5,368 nucleotides of DNA from the NCBI GenBank assembly GCA_023420745.1, contig JAEZVQ010000134.1, positions 1-5,368 of the forward strand, in the 5' to 3' direction. Position numbers and translations under genes: made by a program. Every line of letters starts with the position of its first letter. The first letter of the stretch is position 1. Below are positions 1 to 5,167 of this stretch, piece by piece. The stretch comes from Actinomycetes bacterium. Lineage in GTDB: Bacteria > Actinomycetota > Actinomycetes > Actinomycetales > Actinomycetaceae. Under the pieces are notes generated by a model, which did no database searches, was not told the DNA's origin, and saw nothing but the letters and a program-made list of their open reading frames with translations.

Positions 1-1
1 G

Positions 2-163
2 GTCATTGCCCTCGACGACGCGATGCCGGGCGTGCGCATGGCACTGCTTGACCACCGCGTGGGATCGCGCCTTGCTGTGACCATCCCCTCCGAAATGGCG
101 AGCGGCGACGACACGCTCATGATGGTCATCGACATTCTCGGCACCCAGCCGAAAGCGTCGTGA
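2..163 (+). CDS. C-terminal part of a probable FKBP-type peptidyl-prolyl cis-trans isomerase (5' end outside window)
   Basis: The frame is open from the left edge to TGA 161-163 and gives 53 residues. The visible stretch GVRMALLDHRVGSRLAVTIP, followed by DTLMMVIDILG, matches the last strands of the FKBP fold, where a 'G-x-x-x-A-L-x-x-x-x-V-G-S-R' helix/turn leads to 'v-x-I-P' and a closing 'D-T-L-v-f-v-v-D-I-L'. FKBP proteins catalyse proline isomerisation and assist folding; many actinobacterial members are exported or lipid-anchored, but the N-terminus that would show a signal peptide is missing. The loop between IPSEM and DTL is short and lacks the usual 'Y-G' of the FKBP flap, which suggests a divergent domain, possibly the last of a tandem pair. 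The next gene starts 59 bases downstream, so it could share a transcript with the histidine genes, though no functional link is implied. The family call rests on about 50 residues only. Confidence 0.62.
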   Translation, partial: VIALDDAMPGVRMALLDHRVGSRLAVTIPSEMASGDDTLMMVIDILGTQPKAS

Positions 164-210
164 CTCGGACGGGCGGGTGAGACCTCGGAAGGCAACACGC
201 GGGCTGCGAG

Positions 211-215
211 AGGAG
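211..215 (+). promoter_or_regulatory. Ribosome binding site of hisF
   Basis: AGGAG lies 7 bases before ATG 223, 4 before GTG 220 and 13 before ATG 229. The spacing favours ATG 223, giving a protein that begins [13 protein letters not shown], which is also how many actinobacterial HisF proteins begin. This site decides among three in-frame starts. Confidence 0.7.
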
Positions 216-222
216 AAAAGTG

Positions 223-1050
223 ATGTCAATGGCGATTCGCGTCATCCCCTGCCTCGACGTCAACGCGGGGCGCGTCGTCAAAGGTGTGAATTTTGCCAAC
301 CTCGCTGACGCCGGAGATCCCGTTGAGCTCGCACACGCTTACGGGCAAGGGGGAGCCGACGAGCTGACATTTCTCGACATCAGTGCCTCGCGCGAGTCAC
401 GCGGCACCACCTTCGACATGGTGAGTCGCTGCGCCAAACAGGTGTTTATCCCGCTCACCGTCGGCGGCGGTGTGCGCAGCGTCGAGGACGTGCGTGCGTT
501 GCTCGCTGCGGGTGCCGACAAGGTTGGCGTCAATACTGCTGCCATTGCTTGCCCGGACCTCATCGACGAGGTGGCGCGAGAATTTGGCAACCAAGTACTC
601 GTCCTCTCCGTCGACGCGAGGCGGGTGAGGGATGGCGTATCTACGCCCTCCGGTTTTGAGGTGACGACACACGGGGGCACCCGCTCGACTGGGATCGACG
701 CGCTGAAGTGGATCACGCAGGCTGAGGAACGCGGTGCTGGGGAAATCCTCCTCAACTCGATGGACGCTGACGGCGTGCGCACCGGTTTTGACCTCGACAT
801 GCTCACCGCGGTTCGCCAGGTCACCCGACTGCCCCTCATCGCCTCCGGTGGTGCCGGCACGGTTGAGCATTTCGTTGACGCCGCGCGCGTCGGAGCCGAT
901 GCCGTGCTCGCGGCGTCGGTGTTCCACTTTGGCGCGCTGACGATTGCCGAGGTCAAAGCCGGGCTGGCCGATGCGGGGTTCAGCGTCCGCCCGGTAGCGC
1001 CGGCGACACCAGCGGCATCGGTATCAGCGGGGGAGCGCCAGCATGGGTGA
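223..1050 (+). CDS. hisF: Imidazole glycerol phosphate synthase, cyclase subunit HisF
   Basis: HisF is a cytosolic (beta/alpha)8-barrel enzyme. With the glutaminase HisH it converts PRFAR and ammonia to imidazole glycerol phosphate and AICAR, the fifth step of histidine synthesis. Numbering from ATG 223 (275 aa), the N-terminal IRVIPCLDV carries the first catalytic aspartate (D12), RVVKG holds the conserved lysine K20, and VLSVDARRV carries the second catalytic aspartate (D131). The phosphate-binding loops are VGGGVRS (about 80-86) and ASGGAG (about 207-212). The LNSMDADG segment (177-184) is also typical. The usual family length is about 250-260 aa; the extra roughly 18 residues are an Ala/Pro-rich tail after SVRP that is probably unstructured. 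GTG 220 would add one residue and ATG 229 would remove two. The stop overlaps the hisI start by 8 bases, indicating translational coupling. hisH and priA/hisA are not in the window, and the gene just upstream is not a histidine gene. Confidence 0.98.
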   Translation: MSMAIRVIPCLDVNAGRVVKGVNFANLADAGDPVELAHAYGQGGADELTFLDISASRESRGTTFDMVSRCAKQVFIPLTVGGGVRSVEDVRALLAAGADKVGVNTAAIACPDLIDEVAREFGNQVLVLSVDARRVRDGVSTPSGFEVTTHGGTRSTGIDALKWITQAEERGAGEILLNSMDADGVRTGFDLDMLTAVRQVTRLPLIASGGAGTVEHFVDAARVGADAVLAASVFHFGALTIAEVKAGLADAGFSVRPVAPATPAASVSAGERQHG

Positions 1051-1528
1051 GCGCGAGCAGAGAATCCCCGTGGAATGCGCGAGCCTCGACTCGGCGATTG
1101 CGCGGCGGCTCAAGCGCGATCCTGACGGGCTGATTTGCGCGGTCATCCAACACTGGGACAGCCGCGACGTGCTGATGGTCGGGTGGATGGACGATGAGGC
1201 GCTGGCACGCACCCTGCGCGACGGTCGAGTCACCCTGTGGTCGCGTTCCCGGGGCGAGTACTGGCGCAAAGGCGACACCTCCGGGCACGTGCAATACGTG
1301 CGGCGGGTGCGCATCGACTGCGACGGCGACGCTGTCCTCGTCGAAGTCGATCAGGTGGGCGCGGCGTGCCACACCGGCGAATGGTCGTGCTTCGATACCG
1401 GTGGCGACCTACCCGCACTCACCCCGGATGCACTCACGCCAGATGTACTTGCCCCGACCGCGACGACTGTCGAATTCGCCGACTCCGCCTCCTCGTGTGA
1501 CAATCACAGGGGGAGGGAAGAGCCGTGA
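1043..1528 (+). CDS. hisI: Phosphoribosyl-AMP cyclohydrolase HisI
   Basis: HisI opens the adenine ring of phosphoribosyl-AMP, the third step of histidine synthesis, in the cytosol as a zinc- and magnesium-dependent dimer. The family core is present: [12 protein letters not shown] (43-54), [19 protein letters not shown] (64-82), then DCDGD at 92-96 and [12 protein letters not shown] at 106-117. By family knowledge D92, D94 and D96 bind magnesium, and C93, C109 and C116 bind zinc; all are intact. There is no HisE (phosphoribosyl-ATP pyrophosphohydrolase) domain, so this is the monofunctional form usual in Actinobacteria. At 161 aa it is longer than the common 110-135; the excess is a C-terminal tail from about residue 120 containing three LTPDA-like units and no known domain. 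ATG 1043 has GGGGGAG at 1029-1035, 7 bases upstream, and lies inside the end of hisF. The stop overlaps the trpC start by 4 bases. Confidence 0.97.
   Translation: MGEREQRIPVECASLDSAIARRLKRDPDGLICAVIQHWDSRDVLMVGWMDDEALARTLRDGRVTLWSRSRGEYWRKGDTSGHVQYVRRVRIDCDGDAVLVEVDQVGAACHTGEWSCFDTGGDLPALTPDALTPDVLAPTATTVEFADSASSCDNHRGREEP
1418..1462 (+). repeat. Imperfect 15-base tandem repeat inside hisI (LTPDA / LTPDV / LAPTA)
   Basis: Three successive 5-codon units at 1418-1432, 1433-1447 and 1448-1462 encode [10 protein letters not shown] and LAPTA (HisI residues 126-140). The codons differ between units (CTC-ACC-CCG versus CTC-ACG-CCA), so this is an aged duplication or simply low-complexity linker. 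It lies after the catalytic core and should not affect the active site. Confidence 0.6.
1511..1517 (+). promoter_or_regulatory. Ribosome binding site of trpC
   Basis: A purine-rich stretch within the last codons of hisI contains GGGAGGG at 1511-1517, 7 bases before GTG 1525. It supports the GTG start that overlaps the hisI stop as GTGA. Confidence 0.65.
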
Positions 1529-2391
1529 GCATTCTCGACAACATCATCGCCGCTGCGCGTCGCGACCTCGCGAAGCGAGAACATGCTGTGCCCTTCGACG
1601 ACGTGCAACGCCGAGCCCATCTCGCTCCCGCACCGATTGATGTCATTGACGCGCTGCGTCGCGGGCCGGGCGCGGTGAAAATCATTGCCGAAATCAAACG
1701 CTCCTCGCCGTCGCAAGGACACATCGCCGACATTCCCGACCCCGCTCAGCTCGCCCACCGCTACGAAAGCGGTGGTGCCGCGATGGTGTCGTGCCTGACA
1801 GAACGCGAGTTTTTCCACGGCAGCCTCGACGATCTCGCCGAGGTGAGGCAGGCGGTATCGATCCCGGTGCTCCACAAGGACCTCGTCATCTCCTCCTACC
1901 AGATCCACGAGGCACGCGCCTACGGTGCCGACGCGGTGCTCCTCGTCGTTGCGGCACTCGAAGACAACCAGCTGCAGTGCCTGATTGAGCGCACCGAATC
2001 CCTCGGAATGCACGCCCTGGTCGAAGCCCAATCGCGCCTCGAAGTGTTTCGCGCCCTCGACGCCGGGGCTCGCATCATTGGTGTCAACGCCCGCGACGTC
2101 GACACCCTCGACATCGACCGCGCCCACGTCGCGCAGGTCATCGACGTCATTCCCGCCGAAGTGGTCGCAGTAGCCGAGTCCGGCGTGCGAGGCACCCACG
2201 ACGTTTTCGAATACGCTCAAGCCGGTGCCGACGCAGTCCTCGTTGGCGACGTGCTCGTGCGCAGCGAGGTACCCGAGGAGCGCGTCGCCGACATGGTTTC
2301 CGCCGGCGCTCACCCCGCGCTCCAAGCCGACCGTAAAGAACGCGTACGCCGCGCTGTCCTCGATCACACCCTCCGCGCTGGTACCGTGTGA
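1525..2391 (+). CDS. trpC: Indole-3-glycerol phosphate synthase TrpC
   Basis: TrpC is a cytosolic (beta/alpha)8-barrel enzyme that cyclises and decarboxylates CdRP to indole-3-glycerol phosphate, the penultimate tryptophan step. The protein is 288 aa; the family core is about 255-270. The catalytic set known from the family is complete: E56 and K58 in [10 protein letters not shown]118 in VLHKD, E167 in ALVEA, N188 in IGVNAR, and E218/S219 in VAESG. The phosphate-binding end is GADAVLVGD (234-242). GAHP near 261-264 is typical of actinobacterial members. Several usually conserved neighbours differ: Q64 where SPSKG is common, L120 for the Phe of KDF, S123-S124 for Asp-Pro before YQ, AQ for VH after E167, and D191 for Asn in N-x-R-N. 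The start is GTG 1525, overlapping hisI by 4 bases. trpB and trpA, which commonly follow trpC in this neighbourhood, are absent; lgt comes next. It may supply IGP to a TrpAB encoded elsewhere, or be a second, diverged copy. Confidence 0.95.
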   Translation: MSILDNIIAAARRDLAKREHAVPFDDVQRRAHLAPAPIDVIDALRRGPGAVKIIAEIKRSSPSQGHIADIPDPAQLAHRYESGGAAMVSCLTEREFFHGSLDDLAEVRQAVSIPVLHKDLVISSYQIHEARAYGADAVLLVVAALEDNQLQCLIERTESLGMHALVEAQSRLEVFRALDAGARIIGVNARDVDTLDIDRAHVAQVIDVIPAEVVAVAESGVRGTHDVFEYAQAGADAVLVGDVLVRSEVPEERVADMVSAGAHPALQADRKERVRRAVLDHTLRAGTV

Positions 2392-2492
2392 TGCGGTGAC
2401 CTGCTGAGCAACCACGCCGACAACCGATCCCGGTTCCCGCACGCCAGTCGGTCAGCAACGCCCAACAGATGACGAAAGGACGCTATTTCCCG
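2392..2492 (+). other. trpC-lgt intergenic gap with a small hairpin
   Basis: This is the only sizeable gap before pyk ends. It holds a short perfect inverted repeat, AACCG at 2422-2426 and CGGTT at 2431-2435 with a 4-base loop, and no T-tract, so it is at best a weak structure. I see no convincing -35/-10 pair. It is also where trpBA would be expected in relatives that carry them here. Confidence 0.35.
2475..2480 (+). promoter_or_regulatory. Probable ribosome binding site of lgt
   Basis: AAAGGA ends 12 bases before ATG 2493. The spacing is longer than ideal, but the alternative in-frame ATG 2469 has no purine-rich sequence upstream and would place this site inside the coding region. Confidence 0.45.
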
Positions 2493-3410
2493 ATGCTTTT
2501 CTCAATCCCTTCACCACCGCAGGGCGTGTGGTACCTCGGGCCACTTCCACTGCGCGCCTACGGGTGGCTCATCGCACTCGGGATGATCGTCGCCGTCATC
2601 ATCACCCGCAAACGCTACGCAGCACGCGGTGGTGACCCCGAACTCGTCTTCGACGTCGCCATGTGGGCGATCCCCATCGGCATTATCGGCGCCCGCCTCT
2701 ACCACGTCACTACCTCCTGGCAGGGGTATTTCGGCGCGCATGGCAACCCGTGGGACGTGATGAAGATCTGGGAAGGTGGAATCGGCATCTGGGGTGGTGT
2801 CGCCTTCGGATTCCTCGGCGGCTGGATCGCGCTCAAACGCCGCGGCATGCGCATCGGTCCCTTCGTCGACTCAATCGCTCCGGCACTGCTCATCGCCCAA
2901 GCCATCGGACGGCTGGGAAACTGGTTCAACCAAGAACTCTTCGGCGCGCCGACGACACTGCCGTGGGGTTTGGAAATCGACGCCGCACACACCCCTGCCG
3001 GCTACGCCATCGGCACCCTGTTCCACCCGACGTTCCTCTACGAACTGCTGTGGAACCTGACCATGGCGATCATCCTCATTCTTCTCGACCGCCGCGTGCG
3101 TTTCGCTGGCGGTCAGGTAATGCTGTGTTACATCATGATGTACACCGCGGGTCGCGTGTGGATTGAAATGCTGCGCATTGATACGGCGAACACGCTGTTT
3201 GGGTTGCGCGTCAACGTGGTGATTATGGCGGCGACGTTCATTGCCGCACTCATCGGATTCATCCTCGTCGGACGTCGCGGCGCCTCGACGAGGGTGCTGC
3301 CGGAAGAAAATCTCGCGATGGTCGCCGCAGACGCGCACGAGGGAGAGGATGGCGTGGCGCAACGCCAGGGCGACGCGGCAGAATCTCACGAAATCGAAAA
3401 AAGTCAGTAG
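2493..3410 (+). CDS. lgt: Phosphatidylglycerol--prolipoprotein diacylglyceryl transferase Lgt
   Basis: Lgt moves a diacylglyceryl group from phosphatidylglycerol to the lipobox cysteine of prolipoproteins, the first step of lipoprotein maturation, in the cytoplasmic membrane. From ATG 2493 the protein has 305 aa, begins MLFSIPSPP like many homologues, and shows about seven hydrophobic segments near residues 23-38, 53-71, 96-113, 124-138, 183-198, 208-221 and 240-260. The family signature GRLGNWFNQELFG is at 139-151. Other conserved points are Y23 in RAYGW, Y70-H71 in ARLYH, HPTFLYE at 178-184, and the arginine of GRVWIE at 221, matching residues essential in the E. coli enzyme. The tail from about 261 on is charged, rich in Glu, Asp and Ala, and probably cytoplasmic; such tails are variable in Actinobacteria. 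ATG 2469 would add 8 residues (MTKGRYFP) but lacks a binding site. The gap of about 100 bases after trpC leaves open whether it shares the his-trp transcript. Confidence 0.97.
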   Translation: MLFSIPSPPQGVWYLGPLPLRAYGWLIALGMIVAVIITRKRYAARGGDPELVFDVAMWAIPIGIIGARLYHVTTSWQGYFGAHGNPWDVMKIWEGGIGIWGGVAFGFLGGWIALKRRGMRIGPFVDSIAPALLIAQAIGRLGNWFNQELFGAPTTLPWGLEIDAAHTPAGYAIGTLFHPTFLYELLWNLTMAIILILLDRRVRFAGGQVMLCYIMMYTAGRVWIEMLRIDTANTLFGLRVNVVIMAATFIAALIGFILVGRRGASTRVLPEENLAMVAADAHEGEDGVAQRQGDAAESHEIEKSQ

Positions 3411-3413
3411 AGT
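3408..3413 (+). promoter_or_regulatory. Putative -10 element of a leaderless pyk transcript
   Basis: TAGAGT, whose first three bases are the lgt stop codon, fits the TANNNT -10 pattern. It ends 6 bases before A3420, the first base of the pyk start codon, exactly the distance expected if transcription starts on that A. No TTGACA-like -35 is visible at 16-19 bases upstream. The same hexamer serves in the stronger promoter at 4920-4949. Confidence 0.42.
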
Positions 3414-3419
3414 AGAAGT

Positions 3420-4871
3420 ATGCGCAGAGCGAAGATTGTTTGCACCATCGGTCCCGCTACCGAAAGCCCGGAACAGATCCAAGCACTTGTCGACGCGGGG
3501 ATGGATGTCGCTCGCATCAATCGCTCCCACGGCAGCGTTGAGGCACATGAGGAAGTGATCCGGCTGGTACGCAAGGCAGCTCGTGCCTCCGGTCGTGCCA
3601 TTGCGGTTCTCGTTGATCTTCAAGGTCCTAAAATTCGTCTCGCAAAGTTTGAAAATGGTCCCCACATGCTTAACGTGGGAGATATCTTCACCATCACCAC
3701 GCGCGACGTGCCCGGAACGAAAGACCTCGTCGGCACCACATTCAAGGGGCTTCCTGGCGACTGCCGTCCCGGCGATCGACTCCTCATTGATGACGGTAAC
3801 GTGGCGGTGCGGGTCATCGAGGTCGATGAGACCGATGTCAAGACGCGCGTCGAAGTTCCCGGTTTCGTTTCGAATAACAAAGGGATCAACCTGCCGGGTG
3901 TCGCCGTCTCCGTGCCTGCGCTGTCAGAAAAGGACAAGGACGATCTGCGGTGGGCGCTGAAAACCGGCGCCGATTTCATCGCCTTGTCCTTCGTTCGCGA
4001 CGCGCGCGACATTGAGGATGTCCACGCCATCATGGACGAGGTGGGGATCCACCGCCCGGTGATTGCGAAGATCGAGAAGCCGCAGGCTGTGGATCACCTT
4101 CTCGAAATCGTCCAAGCTTTCGACGGCATCATGGTGGCGCGTGGCGACCTCGGCGTTGAAATGCCGTTGGAAACCGTTCCGCTCGTGCAAAAACGCGCGA
4201 TTGAGTTGGCGCGGCGCCAATCGAAGCCGGTCATCGTTGCCACCCAGGTGATGGACTCGATGATTAAGAACCCGCGACCGACGCGGGCTGAAGCTTCCGA
4301 CTGCGCCAACGCCATCCTCGACGGTGCTGACGCGGTGATGCTCTCCGGTGAAACTTCGGTTGGCGCATTCCCCATTGAAGCCGTGCGTACCATGGCGCGC
4401 ATCATTGAAAACGTCGAAGAAAACGGTGGCGAGCGCATTGCCCCGCTCGGCGCGTTCAACGTCGCGCGTTCGTCGGTGATTACCCAGGTCGGTGCCACCA
4501 TGGGGGAGCGGCTTGACGTCAAGTTCCTCGTCACCTTCACCCAGTCCGGCTCCACTGCGCGGCAAATGTCGCGGTTGCGCAGCCCGATCCCGCTGCTGGC
4601 CTTCACCCCGCTGGAGACGACACGTAACCAGCTTGCCCTGTCGTGGGGGGTGCAAACCTACCGTGTTCCCGAGGTCAAACACACCGACGACATGGTGTGG
4701 CAAGTCGACCAGGTGTGTCGCCTGTCGAATCTGGCCGAAGTCGGCGACGATCTCGTCATCGTTGCGGGGATGCCGCCGGGCACCTCGGGCTCGACGAACT
4801 CGCTGCGTATTCACACCATCGGTGATGACGTCGACTACATGATCGGTGGGGGATCCCAAGCGAATCTGTGA
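3420..4871 (+). CDS. pyk: Pyruvate kinase
   Basis: Pyruvate kinase makes pyruvate and ATP from phosphoenolpyruvate and ADP, the last step of glycolysis, as a cytosolic tetramer. The 483 aa are full family length: a split (beta/alpha)8 A domain (about 1-66 and 165-340), a B lid domain (about 67-164) and a C-terminal regulatory domain (about 350-475). Catalytic and ligand residues are present: R32, N34 and S36 in ARINRSHG, D66 in VDLQGPKIR, K217 and E219 in IAKIEKP, D243 in ARGDLG, and T275 in ATQVMDSM. The PRPTRAEASD helix (285-294) and LSGETSVG (308-315) are nearly invariant. K71 in GPKIR corresponds to the lysine-type position linked in the literature to potassium-independent enzymes. R35, between N34 and S36, replaces a residue that is usually Phe, Leu or Met. 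The start ATG 3420 matches the usual MRRAKIVCTIGP beginning, lies 9 bases after the lgt stop, and has no clear Shine-Dalgarno sequence. Confidence 0.98.
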   Translation: MRRAKIVCTIGPATESPEQIQALVDAGMDVARINRSHGSVEAHEEVIRLVRKAARASGRAIAVLVDLQGPKIRLAKFENGPHMLNVGDIFTITTRDVPGTKDLVGTTFKGLPGDCRPGDRLLIDDGNVAVRVIEVDETDVKTRVEVPGFVSNNKGINLPGVAVSVPALSEKDKDDLRWALKTGADFIALSFVRDARDIEDVHAIMDEVGIHRPVIAKIEKPQAVDHLLEIVQAFDGIMVARGDLGVEMPLETVPLVQKRAIELARRQSKPVIVATQVMDSMIKNPRPTRAEASDCANAILDGADAVMLSGETSVGAFPIEAVRTMARIIENVEENGGERIAPLGAFNVARSSVITQVGATMGERLDVKFLVTFTQSGSTARQMSRLRSPIPLLAFTPLETTRNQLALSWGVQTYRVPEVKHTDDMVWQVDQVCRLSNLAEVGDDLVIVAGMPPGTSGSTNSLRIHTIGDDVDYMIGGGSQANL

Positions 4872-4917
4872 TTGCCGGGGTCGTCCAGGCATGCGATGAA
4901 GGTCGGCAACACGCCGA
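4872..4917 (+). terminator. Weak hairpin region after pyk, possible non-canonical terminator
   Basis: Two mutually exclusive pairings are visible. TTGCCG at 4872-4877 can pair with CGGCAA at 4904-4909 across a long loop, and TCGGC at 4903-4907 can pair with GCCGA at 4913-4917 across a 5-base loop. No T-tract follows, so this is not a classical intrinsic terminator. Its place directly between the pyk stop and the next promoter is the main argument for a role in ending transcription. Confidence 0.25.
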
Positions 4918-4919
4918 AG

Positions 4920-4949
4920 TTGACACGGCGAGAATCGTCGGATTAGAGT
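4920..4949 (+). promoter_or_regulatory. Housekeeping sigma-type promoter upstream of the terminal gene
   Basis: A perfect TTGACA (4920-4925) is followed after 18 bases by TAGAGT (4944-4949), a fair TANNNT -10. Transcription would start near 4955-4957. The promoter begins 49 bases after the pyk stop on the same strand, and the next well-supported gene starts at 5168, so it would give a leader of about 210 bases. Confidence 0.62.
4926..4940 (+). promoter_or_regulatory. Imperfect dyad in the promoter spacer, possible operator
   Basis: CGGCGA (4926-4931) and TCGTCG (4935-4940) are inverted repeats with one mismatch around a central GAA. The dyad lies wholly between the -35 and -10 hexamers, a usual place for a repressor site. 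Short GC-rich dyads also arise by chance. Confidence 0.25.
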
Positions 4950-5101
4950 ATTGTGCTTACGTGCGTGTTTAGCTCATGGTTGTGCTGTGAGCGAGGCGCG
5001 TCGGATCGTGGTCAACGACAGACTGCGATGCTGCGATCGCCAGACCCTCGATACCGTCGGGGCTCGTGCGGGTCGCAGCGACATAACTGAATAGAGAACG
5101 T

Positions 5102-5148
5102 GGAGTGCAGCGTTTACCTGCGCGAACACTGCGCACAGCGCGCACTCC
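5102..5148 (+). repeat. Inverted repeat / stem-loop just upstream of the terminal gene's ribosome binding site
   Basis: GGAGTGC at 5102-5108 and GCACTCC at 5142-5148 form a perfect 7-base-pair stem. Inside it TGCGC 5119-5123 can pair with GCGCA 5131-5135 (7-base loop), or TGCGCG 5119-5124 with CGCGCA 5139-5144. The structure ends 6 bases before the AGAAAGGAG binding site, close enough to influence translation. Confidence 0.45.
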
Positions 5149-5154
5149 CATGAG

Positions 5155-5161
5155 AAAGGAG
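5155..5161 (+). promoter_or_regulatory. Ribosome binding site of the terminal gene
   Basis: AAAGGAG is a near-consensus site. It abuts ATG 5162 with no spacer and lies inside the frame opened by ATG 5150, but is 6 bases before GTG 5168, so it selects GTG 5168 as the start. Confidence 0.72.
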
Positions 5162-5167
5162 ATGACT

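Larger units (their letters stand above)
4956..5167 (+). other. Long, inverted-repeat-rich 5' leader of the terminal gene
   Basis: Between the predicted transcription start and GTG 5168 there is no convincing gene. Visible pairings are GCTCA 4972-4976 with TGAGC 4988-4992; CCTCGA 5046-5051 with TCGGGG 5057-5062 (one G-U pair); CTGCGA at 5023-5028 or 5031-5036 with TCGCAG 5073-5078; and the stem described at 5102-5148. The doubled CTGCGA gives two alternative partners for one TCGCAG. I do not recognise any known riboswitch or Rfam-like class. Confidence 0.4.

Noticed and set aside
2422..2435. AACCG/CGGTT hairpin between trpC and lgt as an intrinsic terminator
   Set aside because: The stem has only 5 pairs and no T-tract follows, so it is too weak to call a terminator.
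1504..2442. Long open frame of 312 codons on the minus strand opposite trpC
   Set aside because: Its translation is rich in Val, Gly, Asp and His with no domain pattern, and trpC on the other strand carries all catalytic motifs. Strong third-position G/C bias leaves the complementary frame open.
2469..2492. Upstream ATG for lgt adding MTKGRYFP
   Set aside because: No ribosome binding site precedes it, the GAAAGGA sequence lies inside it, and homologues usually begin close to the IPSP motif. It remains a possible alternative.
2871..3665. Open frame of 264 codons on the minus strand across the lgt-pyk junction
   Set aside because: It spans the ends of two certain genes on the other strand and shows no protein-like motif.
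3924..4892. Open frame of 322 codons on the minus strand opposite pyk
   Set aside because: It is a codon-bias shadow of pyk, Arg/His-rich with no recognisable motif and no ribosome binding site that I could see.
4961..4990. Very short frames GTG 4961 (3 codons) and ATG 4976 (4 codons) in the leader as leader peptides
   Set aside because: Neither has a ribosome binding site and frames this short are expected by chance.
5033..5040. GCGATCGC palindrome as a regulator site
   Set aside because: An 8-base GC-rich palindrome is expected to occur often in such DNA and nothing else nearby supports it.
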